Below are positions 41,468 through 51,300 of a stretch of 64,000 nucleotides of DNA, one piece after another. Numbering within the stretch: position 1 is the stretch's first letter; each line of letters starts with the position of its first letter. Both the position numbers and the translations under genes were made by a program. Below the pieces are notes generated by a model. That model did not search any database and was not told the origin of the DNA. It saw nothing but the letters and a program-made list of their open reading frames with translations. This stretch comes from Rhizobium sp. BK650 (GTDB taxonomy: Bacteria; Pseudomonadota; Alphaproteobacteria; Rhizobiales; Rhizobiaceae): positions 248,001 through 312,000 of the forward strand of contig NZ_JACIBK010000003.1 in NCBI RefSeq assembly GCF_014195325.1, read 5' to 3'.

Positions 41468-42100
41468 ATGTTCGTCGATCTGCATCACCTTGCTCTCGTC
41501 TTCACCGCCTATATCATCGCCGCAGCCAGCCCCGGTCCCAGCAACATGCGCATCATGGGGGTCGCCATGCATCAGGGGCGCCAGTCGGCGCTGATGATTG
41601 CCGCCGGTGTCGTCAGCGGCTCGCTCTTCTGGGGCTCGATGGCGGCGACCGGCGTTTCCGCCATTCTGGCGCAATACGCACAGGCGCTGATTGTCTTGAA
41701 AATATTAGGCGGTCTCTACCTGCTGTTGCTCGCCTTCAAGGCCGCCAAATCCGCCATGACTTCGGACGACAGGCAGGGCGGGGCGATCGATGCCGCCAAG
41801 GCCTCGGGTTTCGGCCTCTATCGCCGCGGCCTCCTGATGCATCTCACCAACCCGAAAGCGCTGCTCGGCTGGATCGCGACGATGACGCTCGGCCTCGGGC
41901 CGGGTGCGACGCCGGCAACCGTCGCCGTCATCCTTGCGGGCTGCGCCATTCTCAGCGTCACCATCTTCTGCGGTTATGCGCTGGTCTTTTCCACCGCGCC
42001 GATGATCCGCATGTACCGCCACGCGCGCCGCTGGATCGAGGGCACGCTGGCGCTCGTTTTCGGGGCGGCGGGCATGAAGCTGCTGCTGTCACGCGCATAA
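41468..42100 (+). CDS. LysE/RhtB family translocator
   Basis: A 210-residue exporter of the RhtB branch, with six membrane segments. The opening LHHLALVFTAYIIAAASPGP ends in the conserved S-P-G-P-(S/N) motif, and MHLTNPKALLGWIATM is the second motif. It exports small amino acids such as homoserine, threonine or leucine. It lies 28 bp after lysE in the same direction, so it may be co-transcribed with it and with the DapA-like gene 12 bp further on. Confidence 0.88.
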   Translation: MFVDLHHLALVFTAYIIAAASPGPSNMRIMGVAMHQGRQSALMIAAGVVSGSLFWGSMAATGVSAILAQYAQALIVLKILGGLYLLLLAFKAAKSAMTSDDRQGGAIDAAKASGFGLYRRGLLMHLTNPKALLGWIATMTLGLGPGATPATVAVILAGCAILSVTIFCGYALVFSTAPMIRMYRHARRWIEGTLALVFGAAGMKLLLSRA

Positions 42101-42112
42101 AGGCTACTCCAG

Positions 42113-43015
42113 ATGCCGCTTTTCCATGGCCTTTCCGCCTTTCCGATCACGCCGGCTGATGCCTCCGGCGTCGTCGATACCGGTGCGCTCGCCGCAGTGC
42201 TCGCCCGCATCCAAACGGCCGGCGCCGATTCCATCGGCCTTCTCGGCAGCACCGGCGCTTACGCTTTCCTGTCGCGCCGAGAGCGGCGCCGGGCGGTGGA
42301 AACGGCAATGTCTGCTGTCGGCGGCAAGATTCCCGTCATCGTCGGCGTCGGGGCGCTCCGGACGGATGAGGCGCAGGCGCTCGCAAAGGATGCGCGGGAA
42401 CTGGGCGCGGACGGCCTGCTGCTGGCGCCGGTCTCCTATACGCCGCTCACCGATGACGAGGTCTACGAGCATTTCGCCGCCGTTGCCGATGCCGCTCAGC
42501 TGCCGCTCTGCATCTACAACAATCCGGGCACGACGAAATTCACCTTCAGCGTCGAACTGATCGCCCGTCTTGCCAAGCTCGGCACAGTCAAAGCGGTGAA
42601 GATGCCGCTGCCCGCGAGTGGCGATTTCGCAACCGAGATCGCAAGTCTCCGCTCGGTGACGCCTGACGGTTTTTCGGTCGGCTACAGCGGTGACTGGGGC
42701 GCTGCGGCTGCGCTCACGGCAGGCGCCGATGGCTGGTACAGCGTGGTCGCGGGCCTGCTACCCGCCGAGGCGTTGAGGCTGACGCGAGCCGCGCAGGCGG
42801 GCGATACCAAGGAGGCGAAACGCATCGACGATGCCTTCGTGCCGCTCTGGGTGCTGTTCAAGGAATTCGGCAGTTTCCGCGTCATGTACACCATTGCCGA
42901 TCTCCTCGGCCTCGGCCGATTTGCGCCGCCGCGGCCAGTGCTTGGCCTTCCGGAGGCCGCTCGTGGGCGGGTACGGGAGGCGCTTGAGAAACTGGGAGCG
43001 GCAGTCGGGCGATAG
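42113..43015 (+). CDS. Dihydrodipicolinate synthase family protein
   Basis: A 300-residue Class I aldolase of the DapA/NAL family. The start FHGLSAFPITPADASGVVD, GADSIGLLGSTGAYAFLSRRE and CIYNNPGTT (with the catalytic Tyr) are in place, and the Schiff-base Lys is in TVKAVKMPL. The usual GTTGE loop is altered to LGSTGAY, so it is probably not a true DapA; another 2-oxo acid aldol or dehydratase reaction is likely. Being next to lysine/arginine and small amino acid exporters suggests amino acid-related catabolism. Confidence 0.85.
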   Translation: MPLFHGLSAFPITPADASGVVDTGALAAVLARIQTAGADSIGLLGSTGAYAFLSRRERRRAVETAMSAVGGKIPVIVGVGALRTDEAQALAKDARELGADGLLLAPVSYTPLTDDEVYEHFAAVADAAQLPLCIYNNPGTTKFTFSVELIARLAKLGTVKAVKMPLPASGDFATEIASLRSVTPDGFSVGYSGDWGAAAALTAGADGWYSVVAGLLPAEALRLTRAAQAGDTKEAKRIDDAFVPLWVLFKEFGSFRVMYTIADLLGLGRFAPPRPVLGLPEAARGRVREALEKLGAAVGR

Positions 43016-43071
43016 CCGCCGCTTCATCTCCCGTACTTTTCGCGGACAGCGGAAAAGAAGCGAAGATCAGT

Positions 43072-43725
43072 TCACTGCGTGATCAGCGGAGCCTGGTGCA
43101 GCCAGCGGTCCTGACGCAGCTGGTCGAGAACGAAGGCTGCAACGGCCGCCCGCGCAATGCTGCCGCCATGAAAACCGGAAAGGTCGGTCACCGCCTGGAC
43201 CGGTGCATCGCCGGCCTTGTTGTTCAAAAGCGAGGGGCGCACCAGGGTCCAGTCGAGGCCGCTGTCTCTTACGATTGCTTCCTGTCGGTTCTTGTCGGCA
43301 TAGACTTTCTTGAGGAGAAGCGGGAAGATCAGCCTGTCGAACAGGAAGCCGCCATGTCCGGCGCTGTCGCCAGCGCCGATGCCGGTGATGCAGACGAGGC
43401 GCAAGACGCGTTCGGCCTTCATGGCATCGACGAGTGCGCGCGTTGCGGTCGACAGCAGCGTGACCTCGCGGAAGGGGCTCGCCGGCGTGCCGAGCGCGCT
43501 GATGACGGCGTCGCGGCCTTGGAGAGCCTGGCGCAGGATCTTTTCGTCCCGCGCATCTCCAACGATGAGTTTGGCGCCCTTCAGGTCAGCTGCTTTCTCG
43601 GGCGAGCGCACCAGCGCGGTGACATCGTAGCCGCGCGCCAGCGCTTCAGAGACGATCAGGCGGCCGGTCGGGCCGGTTGCCCCAAGGATCAGGATTTTCG
43701 GGTGATCGGTTTCGATATTGCTCAT
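43072..43725 (-). CDS. NAD(P)-binding SDR/NmrA-like oxidoreductase
   Basis: A 217-residue atypical SDR. The nucleotide-binding loop ILGATGPTGRLIV and LVRSPEKAADLKGAKLIVGD are visible, followed by AVISALGTP and TLVRPSLLN. The Y-x-x-x-K pair of active dehydrogenases is seen only in a weak form (VYADKNRQE), as is common in NAD(P)-sensing or flavin-reductase-type members. It is the third gene of a minus-strand group with DUF1857 and NmrA-like genes, divergent from a LysR gene. Confidence 0.85.
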   Translation of the reverse strand: MSNIETDHPKILILGATGPTGRLIVSEALARGYDVTALVRSPEKAADLKGAKLIVGDARDEKILRQALQGRDAVISALGTPASPFREVTLLSTATRALVDAMKAERVLRLVCITGIGAGDSAGHGGFLFDRLIFPLLLKKVYADKNRQEAIVRDSGLDWTLVRPSLLNNKAGDAPVQAVTDLSGFHGGSIARAAVAAFVLDQLRQDRWLHQAPLITQ

Positions 43726-43791
43726 GGCTTCGTTCCTTTTCGCGAGGCGGGAGGCCCGACATGGGGCCGTCCCGTCGTTTCCGGTTGATGA

Positions 43792-44271
43792 TCACAGATT
43801 GCCCGCTGCGAGCAGTTCGCGGGTCCGCTTCAGCGTCGAGACAAGCGCGCTCCTGTAGCCCTTTTCGCCGTCCATCCAGGCCTGTTCGGCCTGTTCCTCA
43901 GGCCCGTTCGGTTCTTTGCCGCGCAGGCCGAGGTAGCAGTAGAAGCGCAGCTGCAGCGCGCCTTGCTCGTCCTCGAACAGTTCGTTGACGATCGCGCCTT
44001 CGCGCGGCCCGGTGGCCTGGAAGAAGGTGACCTTGCTTTCCGGCTCGAAGGTGATGATTTCGCGCAGATCCTGTCCGGCGATCGTCGCCTCGCGCACGAT
44101 ATGGGTGGCGCTTTCTTCCACCACGTCGCAAGCCCTGCAGAGGTTCGGCGGCAGAAACAGGCGCGCGTCCCGGGCCTTGAGAACAAGGCCTTGCCATGCC
44201 TCAGCGCGGGTAAGCGGGGTCTCGCCTTCCGGATTGACCGGAACAGTGGCACTTGAATAGATCATCGTCAT
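43792..44271 (-). CDS. DUF1857/AtaL-like SRPBCC protein
   Basis: A 159-residue small protein of the SRPBCC (START-like) fold, DUF1857/AtaL-like group. The first strand is IYSSATVPVNPEGETPLTRA, AWQGLVLKARDARLFLP follows, and the central sheet carries IVREATIAGQDLREIITFEP. The long C-terminal helix (EKGYRSALVSTLKRTRELLA) closes the cavity. It should bind a hydrophobic ligand, possibly an intermediate of the neighbouring oxidoreductases. AAAGGAAT precedes ATG at 44271. Confidence 0.8.
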   Translation of the reverse strand: MTMIYSSATVPVNPEGETPLTRAEAWQGLVLKARDARLFLPPNLCRACDVVEESATHIVREATIAGQDLREIITFEPESKVTFFQATGPREGAIVNELFEDEQGALQLRFYCYLGLRGKEPNGPEEQAEQAWMDGEKGYRSALVSTLKRTRELLAAGNL

Positions 44272-44301
44272 ATTCCTTTGCTGGGTTGAGGGCCGCCGCC
44301 G

Positions 44302-45171
44302 TCAGACGGAGGCGGCTATTTGAGCGGCAAAATCGCGATAGGAGCGCAGCGGGCGGCCGAGCAGCGCGGTCAGCCGCTCGACATCGCCGGCCTCCGGCAA
44401 CATGCCGTCAGTTAGGAAGCGTTCTGCCATCAGGCGCATGTCGAAGGCCATCCAGGCCGGCATGAACTCCCGCAGGTTCAGCTCGAAGCCGCCTGTCTCG
44501 TCGCCGCCATAGGCGATCGGGCGGCCAAGGAGATCAGACCAGATGCCGGCGATTCCTGCGCCGGTCAGCACATCGGGACCGACGATATTGAGCCGGGTCA
44601 ACGGCAGCGGTGCCGCCGCCCGTTCGCGGCGGACCAGCTCGATTGCGGCGATCTCGGCGATATCGCGGGTGTCGACCATGCCGAGGCCTTTGCCGCCGAT
44701 CGGCATAGGGTAGACGCCGTAGTTGACGATGACGTCCTTGATCGTGCGGTCGTTGTCGATGAAATAGGCCGGGCGCAGGATGGTGGCGCCGAAGCCCATC
44801 TGCTCGATCATCCGCTCGACGCCGAACTTGCCGGCAAAGTGGGGCACGTTCACATAGACATCGCTGTGAATGACCGAGAGATAGACGATCCTGTCGATTC
44901 CGGCTTCGCGGGCAAGGTTGAGCGCGACGAGGGCCTGCGTGAATTCCTCCGGCACTACGGCATTCAAGAGGAAAAGGGTGGAAATGCCCGAGAGGGCGCG
45001 GCGCAGGGAATCGACATCGAGCAAGTCGCCCTGGGCAACGGCGACGCCGGCAGAGAAACTGGCCTTTGCGGGATCGCGGACGAGAACGCGCACCTCGGCG
45101 CCGCGCCTTACGAGCAGTTCTACGACATTGCGTCCGACAGTGCCGGTGGCGCCTGTAACGAGGATGGTCAT
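44302..45171 (-). CDS. NmrA-like NAD(P)H-binding protein
   Basis: A 289-residue NmrA/quinone oxidoreductase 2-like protein. It has TILVTGATGTVGRNVVELL, a shifted active-site area and ILRPAYFIDN, which is a family landmark. Such proteins bind NAD(P)H and reduce quinones or act as redox sensors. It is the first gene of the three-gene minus-strand set; 94 bp before it and reading the other way is a LysR gene. ACGGAG lies before ATG at 45171. Confidence 0.85.
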   Translation of the reverse strand: MTILVTGATGTVGRNVVELLVRRGAEVRVLVRDPAKASFSAGVAVAQGDLLDVDSLRRALSGISTLFLLNAVVPEEFTQALVALNLAREAGIDRIVYLSVIHSDVYVNVPHFAGKFGVERMIEQMGFGATILRPAYFIDNDRTIKDVIVNYGVYPMPIGGKGLGMVDTRDIAEIAAIELVRRERAAAPLPLTRLNIVGPDVLTGAGIAGIWSDLLGRPIAYGGDETGGFELNLREFMPAWMAFDMRLMAERFLTDGMLPEAGDVERLTALLGRPLRSYRDFAAQIAASV

Positions 45172-45236
45172 GGCAATTACTCCGTGTTGGGTTGCTTGAC
45201 ATCCTCAAGATGGATGGTTCAGAAATGATCCGGTAG

Positions 45237-45254
45237 ACCGTTAATCTGGACGGT
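45237..45254. promoter_or_regulatory. LysR-type inverted repeat
   Basis: ACCGT (45237-45241) and ACGGT (45250-45254) are inverted arms with an 8-bp spacer, in the gap between the NmrA operon and the LysR gene. The size and position fit a LysR recognition site. Confidence 0.45.
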
Positions 45255-45274
45255 TCGTCTCATGGGTGGAACAG

Positions 45275-46168
45275 ATGGATCTGCTTGCGCTTGCCGATTT
45301 CAATCTTGTGGCTCGCCATGGCGGGTTCGGTCGCGCCGCCCGTGCCGCCGGACGTCCGAAGGCGACGCTCTCGCGCCGGGTTGCGGAGCTGGAGGCCAGC
45401 CTCGACCTGCGTCTCTTCGAGCGCGGAGCGCGCGTCCTCAAGCTGACGCAGGAGGGGCGGGCGCTTTACGAGCGCACCGGAGCCCTGCTGACCGAGCTCG
45501 ACGAGACGGCGGCTGCGATCGCCTCCGGCGCTGACAAGCCGCGGGGCAGGCTGCGGATCAGCGCGCCGCTCCTGTTTTCGCAGATGGCAATGGGCAGGCT
45601 CGCCGCCGGCTTCGCGCTCGCCTACCCGGAGGTCCGGCTCGAGGTGACGACGGAGGACTGGGCAGTCGATATGGTGGAGGAGGGCTACGACCTGGTGATC
45701 CGGGTCAATCCGGATCCGGATGAGAGCCTCGTCGGGCGGATCTTCCTGCGCGACCGGCTGGTGGTCGTGGCAAACCCGGCGCTTGTCCGGCGGGCGGATG
45801 GTTCGGCGGTTCCGGCCGTCGTGCGCGGGACAGGCGATCAGACCGCCCTGGTCTGGCATGTCCGGGAAGCAGACGGCCGGTCGGACATTGCCATAGACCC
45901 GGTGCTCAGACTGTCGTCGCTGATCATGGTGCGTGACGCGGTGCGCATGGGCGTGGGCGCCGCGCGCCTTCCCATCTCGCTCGTCAGTCACGATCTTGCC
46001 GCCGGCAGGCTGGTTCATTGGGGAGATGCCGACGTGCCGGAGATCGCGCTCTGGACGCTTTATCCCTCGCGGCGGCTGCTGAGCACGCGCGTATCGGCCT
46101 TTCTCGACTATCTGAAAGCGGCTTTTCCGATGGGCACGCCGGACGAACTGGCAGCCTATATCGCCTGA
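45275..46168 (+). CDS. LysR family transcriptional regulator
   Basis: A 297-residue LysR protein. The opening MDLLALADFNLVARHGGFGR and the HTH AARAAGRPKATLSRRVAELE are canonical; the effector domain begins near residue 90 (GRLRISAPLLFSQMAMGRL). The P-K-A-T-L-S recognition helix is like that of DhcR/AphB-type relatives. ATG at 45275 has GGTGGA before it; GTG at 45266 would add three residues. It is divergent from the NmrA/DUF1857/SDR group, its probable targets. Confidence 0.88.
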   Translation: MDLLALADFNLVARHGGFGRAARAAGRPKATLSRRVAELEASLDLRLFERGARVLKLTQEGRALYERTGALLTELDETAAAIASGADKPRGRLRISAPLLFSQMAMGRLAAGFALAYPEVRLEVTTEDWAVDMVEEGYDLVIRVNPDPDESLVGRIFLRDRLVVVANPALVRRADGSAVPAVVRGTGDQTALVWHVREADGRSDIAIDPVLRLSSLIMVRDAVRMGVGAARLPISLVSHDLAAGRLVHWGDADVPEIALWTLYPSRRLLSTRVSAFLDYLKAAFPMGTPDELAAYIA

Positions 46169-46254
46169 CCGCGCGGCGCTTGAGAGCTCTGGCTCCGCGC
46201 TCGACTGCCAGGGTCGGGACTCGTTAAATCAGAGTTGGCAGATGAGCCCTCAAT

Positions 46255-47280
46255 CTAGCCGTCGGATTGAATGAGGCTCGACTGCCGCTCCGGCGGCGTG
46301 GCGCGCCTGGCATGCACCGGAGCAATGCCGAACTGTGCTTTGAAGGCCCTGCTGAATGCCGCGTCGGAATCGTAGCCGACCTGTCGCGCCACGTCGCTGA
46401 CCCTTGAATCGGCCTGGCGCAGCAGGTCGAGCGCAAGCGTCAGCCGCCACCGGCTCTGATAGGAAAGCGGCGCCTCCTTGACCAGCGCGGAGAAGCGTTC
46501 GGCAAAGCTCGAGCGCGACATGCCCGCCACATGCGCAAGCTCGATCACGCTCCAGCGCCGGAACGGCTCGTCGTGAATGGCTTTCAGGGCGCGGCTGATG
46601 CGCGGATCGGCCAGCGCCCCCAGCCAGCCGCTATCACCGGCCTTTTCCATCTGAACCCAGGTGCGCAGGATGCGGATGACCAGCACGTCGATGAGCCGCG
46701 AGATCATGATCGACGAGCCGGGATGGACCTCCTGCGCCTCGACCATCATGAAATGGGCGAGACCCTCCGCCCACGTTGCCGTCTGGCCTCCCGCCTTCGG
46801 GATGTGGATCACGGCCGGCAGCGACGAGACGACCCATGGCATGGACTCGTTCTCGAAATGAAAAGCTCCCGCGATCAATTTGGTTCGGGCGCCATCGCCG
46901 CCGTGCCTCATGCTCAGCCGCTCGGTCGTGAACTGCTCGCCCATCAGCCGGCTCACCGCCGCCGCGGGTGAATTGCCGCCGTCGCTCAGGATATGACCCG
47001 CGCCGCGCAGCAGCATGACCAGATCTCCGGCCACGGCGCGGACCGGTGGCCCGTCGGCAGCCAGAACCGTCAGTTCGCCCTCGAGAACGACGAAAAAATA
47101 GGCCGATCCGGGCTCGAAGCGCAGCGCCCAAGGTTGTGTCAGCTCCGCCGCGAACACCAGCTCTCCCTCAAGCCTGATCAGCGTCAGCATCTGCGACAGG
47201 AGATCGACCCGGGCCGCAAGCATGCCCGCATTTCCGGACGATGGAGCATGACTTGCGGGGTTCGGGTCATGGCGTTTCAT
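46255..47280 (-). CDS. AraC family transcriptional regulator (cupin-type sensor)
   Basis: A 341-residue AraC protein. Residues about 20-200 are a cupin-type ligand-binding domain (FEPGSAYFFVVLEGELTVL, GDLVMLLRGAGHIL) of the AraC_binding_2/cupin_6 kind. The C-terminal ~100 residues hold two HTH motifs: WSVIELAHVAGMSRSSFAER and DVARQVGYDSDAAFSRAFKA. ATG at 47280 follows TTAGGATTTG; a longer version to 47331 is less likely. It is divergent from the exported hydrolase at 47449. Confidence 0.88.
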   Translation of the reverse strand: MKRHDPNPASHAPSSGNAGMLAARVDLLSQMLTLIRLEGELVFAAELTQPWALRFEPGSAYFFVVLEGELTVLAADGPPVRAVAGDLVMLLRGAGHILSDGGNSPAAAVSRLMGEQFTTERLSMRHGGDGARTKLIAGAFHFENESMPWVVSSLPAVIHIPKAGGQTATWAEGLAHFMMVEAQEVHPGSSIMISRLIDVLVIRILRTWVQMEKAGDSGWLGALADPRISRALKAIHDEPFRRWSVIELAHVAGMSRSSFAERFSALVKEAPLSYQSRWRLTLALDLLRQADSRVSDVARQVGYDSDAAFSRAFKAQFGIAPVHARRATPPERQSSLIQSDG

Positions 47281-47448
47281 CGTTTCAAATCCTAAGTTTT
47301 GGCCGTGTTCAGCGAACAAACTACTGAACATACAGATGCTTATGAAGAATAATCGGGTGGTTCTGCCAAAACGGCCAATGGTCAGGAATATTGCAGATTA
47401 TCCGGATTGAAATCAACCCCGCAGCAAGTGCAACCCAATGGAGCCCCG

Positions 47449-48219
47449 ATGAAAAACCTCATTTTCTCCGCCCTCATGCTGTCCACCGCCGTTTTCGGTG
47501 CTGCGCCGGCTTCCGCCCAGCCGACGCTTCCCGCCGGCGTCGTCAAGAACATCGTGCTGGTTCACGGCGCCTTCGTCGACGAGACGAGCTGGAATGGCGT
47601 CGCCGCGATTCTGACGGCCAAGGGCTACAAGGTGACCGCCGTCAAGAATCCGCTGACCTCGCTTGCCGACGATGTCGCCGCCACGAATGCGGCACTCGAT
47701 GCGCAGGACGGGCCGACCGTTCTCGTCGGTCATTCCTGGGCGGGCGTGGTGATTGGCGAAGCCGGCATCAATGCCAAGGTGTCGTCCCTGGTCTATGTCT
47801 CGGCCTTCGCGCCAGACAAGGGTGAAACGGTTTCGGCGCTCGCGGCAAGCGGACCGGCGACCGCGGGCGTCAAGGCCATCCGGGCCGACGACAAGGGCTA
47901 TCTGACCATCAACCCGGCAGCCTTCCCGGCAGCCGTGGCGGCCGACCTGCCCGAGGATGTCGGCGCGTATCTCGCAGCCCATCAGATGCCGCTTAATCAC
48001 ACCGCCTTCGACGAGGTCACCAAGATCGCCGCATGGCATGTCAAGCCGAGCTGGTACGTTCTCAGTGCACAGGACCAACTCCTCGATCCGCACGCTCAAG
48101 CCTTCTTTGCCGAACGGATGAAGGCCAGGGTCACGACGGTCGACGGCAGCCATTCCTCGCTGGCGTCGCATGCCAAAGAGGTGGCTGCGGTCATCGAATC
48201 CGCTGCGGGCGCGAAATAG
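47449..48219 (+). CDS. Exported alpha/beta hydrolase
   Basis: A 256-residue alpha/beta hydrolase with a signal peptide (MKNLIFSALMLSTAVFGAAP, cleaved near ASA-QP). It has IVLVHGAFVDETSWNG, the nucleophile Ser96 in VGHSWAG, and DGSHSSLASHAKEVAAVI with the His. It is the same kind of protein as that encoded at 8895-9653, with which it shares IVLVHGAFVD and the spacing of the catalytic residues. GGAGCCCC fixes ATG at 47449. The AraC gene divergent from it is the likely activator. Confidence 0.87.
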   Translation: MKNLIFSALMLSTAVFGAAPASAQPTLPAGVVKNIVLVHGAFVDETSWNGVAAILTAKGYKVTAVKNPLTSLADDVAATNAALDAQDGPTVLVGHSWAGVVIGEAGINAKVSSLVYVSAFAPDKGETVSALAASGPATAGVKAIRADDKGYLTINPAAFPAAVAADLPEDVGAYLAAHQMPLNHTAFDEVTKIAAWHVKPSWYVLSAQDQLLDPHAQAFFAERMKARVTTVDGSHSSLASHAKEVAAVIESAAGAK

Positions 48220-48232
48220 GCCCTCGGCAAGC

Positions 48233-48268
48233 GACGCCATCGGTTACCGCGCGGTGACCGATGGCGTC
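48233..48268 (+). terminator. Long hairpin after exported hydrolase gene
   Basis: GACGCCATCGGT (48233-48244) and ACCGATGGCGTC (48257-48268) are perfect 12-bp arms. The loop itself pairs (ACCG with CGGT), giving a stem of about 16 bp with one T-G mismatch. It starts 13 bp after the stop codon. No T-run follows. Confidence 0.65.
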
Positions 48269-48314
48269 GTCGGCGTACCGGCAATGGCTGCATCGACCGC
48301 AGTCAGCAGGACGC

Positions 48315-48342
48315 GGCCCGCCCGGAATGATCCGGGCGGGCC
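48315..48342 (-). terminator. Hairpin after RND operon
   Basis: GGCCCGCCCGGA (48315-48326) and TCCGGGCGGGCC (48331-48342) make a perfect 12-bp stem with a 4-nt loop, 8 bp beyond the stop codon of the RND permease. With the hairpin at 48233 it separates two convergent units. Confidence 0.7.
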
Positions 48343-48350
48343 CGATGTTG

Positions 48351-51300
48351 TCAGGCCTCGCGGGGTATTCGAAACCAGGCAACATAGAGAGCCGGCAGGA
48401 AGAGCAGCGTCAGCAGCGTGCCGACGACAATGCCGCCCATCATCGCGTAGGCCATCGGGCCCCAGAATATCTCCCTGGAGATCGGGATCAGCGCGAGTGT
48501 GGCCGCAGCCGCCGTCAACATGATCGGGCGCATCCGGTGCTCCGTCGCTTCGATGACGGCCTGCCAGGGTGGCATGCCCTCGCTTCGAAGCTGCTCGATC
48601 TGCACGATGAGGATCACCGAGTTGCGGATCAGGATGCCGATCAGCGCCAGGATGCCGAGGATCGCGACGAAGCCCATCGGCGAATTGCTGAAGAGCAGCG
48701 CCGCGACAACGCCGATCAGCGCGGTGGGTGCGACGGCGAAGACCAGGAAGAGCCTGCTGAAACTCTGCAGCTGGATCATCAGGATCGTCGCCATGATGAA
48801 CAGCATCAGCGGCGCGACAGCAGCGATCGGCCCCTGTGCCTTGGCGCTTTCCTCGACCGAACCGCCATCGACGATGCGGTAGCCGCTCGGAAGGCCCTTG
48901 CGGAACTCGTCGACTTTCGGCTTCAGCTCGGTGACGATCGTCGCTGGCTGCGTCGGTCCGACGACTGCCGCCTTCAGCGTGATGGTCGGTATGCGGGTGC
49001 GCCGCCAGATCGTCGGCTGCTCCAGTTCGTAGTGGAAATTCGCAACCGCCGACAGGGGCACGGAGTTGCCGTTGGCGCCGCCAAGCTGGAGGTTTTGCAG
49101 CGTCTCGATCGAACCGCGTTCCGAGGTCTGGGCCCGGCCGATCACATTGACGAGATAGATGTCGTCGCGGATCTGCGTGGCCGCCGAGCCCTCGACGATG
49201 CTGTTGAGCGCCGTGGCGATATCCTGCGAGGAGACGCCGAGCTGGCGTGCCTTGTCCTGGAGCACATCGACCTTGACCACGCGCGACGGTTCGTTCCAGT
49301 CGAAGGTCATGTTTGACAGCAGCGGATGCTGGCCGACGATGCCTGCGAGCTGGTGGGAGAGCTCACGGACCTTCTGGATGTCAGGCCCGCTGACGCGATA
49401 CTGCACGGGCTTGCCGACCGGCGGGCCGATGTCGAGCAGCTTGACGAAGGCGTCGGTTCCGGGGAAGGTTTTCGTCAGGTAGGCCTGCAGCTCCTCCTTG
49501 ACCTTGTCGCGAACGTCGAGCCCCTTGGTGACGATGACGGTCTGGCCGAAGGAGACGTCGGGCGTCTGCACGTCGAAGGAGAGGATGAAACGTGGAGCGC
49601 CCTGGCCGACATAGCTCGTCCAGTGGTCGATATCCTTGTTGCCGGCCAGCATCTCGCTTTCGAACTTCGCCATCTGCTTGTTCGTCTCCGAAATCGAGCT
49701 GTTCTGCGGCAGGTTCCAGTCGACGATCAGTTCGGGCCGGTCGGAGGAGGGGAAGAACTGCTGCTGCACGAGGCTCATGCCGCCGATGGAGAGGGCAAAC
49801 ACCGCCAGCGTCGCGCCGATGGTTATCCAGCGCCAGCGCAGGGCCAGGCCGAGCAGCGATGAGAAGATCCGCGCGAAACGGCCTTTCTGCTCATGATGCG
49901 ATTTCATGGTCTTCGGGAGGATGGTCACGCCAAGCAGCGGCGTGAACAGGACCGCCACCACCCATGAGACCAGGAGCGAAACGGCGATGACCACGAAAAG
50001 CGTGAAGGTGAATTCGCCAGCGGCGCTGCTGTTGAGGCCGACGGGGATGAAGCCCGCGACCGTCACCAGCGTACCGGTCAACATGGGGAAGGCGGTCGAG
50101 GTGTAGACATAGGTTGCCGCCTTTCGGAGATCGTCGCCGACCTCCAGGCGGGCCACCATCATTTCCACCGCGATCATCGCGTCGTCGACCAGAAGGCCAA
50201 GGGCGATGATCAGTGCGCCAAGCGAAATTCGCTGCATCGAGATGCCGCTATAGGCCATGACGAGGAAGGTGATCGCCAGCACCAGCGGGATGGAGATGGC
50301 GACCACCAGACCTGCGCGCACGCCGAGGCTGATGAAGCTGATCGCAAGCACAATGACGATCGCTTCAAAAAGCGCACGCGTGAAGCCGGAGACAGCCTCG
50401 TCGACGACGGCGGGCTGATCGGAGACGCGTTCGACATCGACGCCGACGGGAAGATCGGCGGTGACCTGCTTGATCTCCTTGTCGAGCGCTTCGCCGAATT
50501 CGAGCAGGTTCGAGCCTGTTTTCATGCCGATCGCAAGCCCGATCGCCGGCTGGCCGTTATAGCGGAAGAGCGCGGAGGGCGGATCGACATAGCCGCGCTT
50601 GATCGTGGCGACATCGGTCAGCGGGAAGAAGCGGTCGTTGACGCGAAGATTGATCGATTTCAGGCTTTCCTCTGAGGTGAACTGGCCGCTCACCCGCAAG
50701 GCGATGCGCTCGGGACCGGCATCGACGAAGCCCGATTGCGTCACGGCATTCTGCGCCTGCAGCGTTTCGATCACGGATTGCTGGTTGAGGCCGAGGGCGG
50801 CGATCTTGCGTGTCGAGAATTCGAGATAGATCGCCTCGTCCTGCGCGCCGATAATGTCCACCTTGCCGACATTAGGCACGGTCAGCACTTTGGCGCGCGC
50901 ATCCTCGACCAGATCGCGAAGCTGGCGCTGCGTCAGCCCGTCGCTCGTAAAGGCGTAGATATTGCCGAAGACGTCACCGAAGCGATCGTTGAAGAACGGC
51001 CCGATGACGCCGCTCGGGAAATCACCCTTGATGTCGCCGATCATATTGCGCACGCGCATCCAGATGGCGTTGACATCCTTGGCCTTGGTCGTCGGCAGCA
51101 GTTCCACGAAGATGGTCGTCTGCCCGGCCACCGTTTCGCTCCTGGTGTAGTCGAGCGATTCCAGCTCTTCGAGCTTCTTTTCGACGCGGTCGGTGACCTG
51201 CTTGGTCACTTCCTCGGCCGATGCGCCAGGCCACTGCACCTGGATGACCATGGTCTTGATGGTGAAATTGGGATCTTCCTCGCGGCCGAGGCTGATATAG

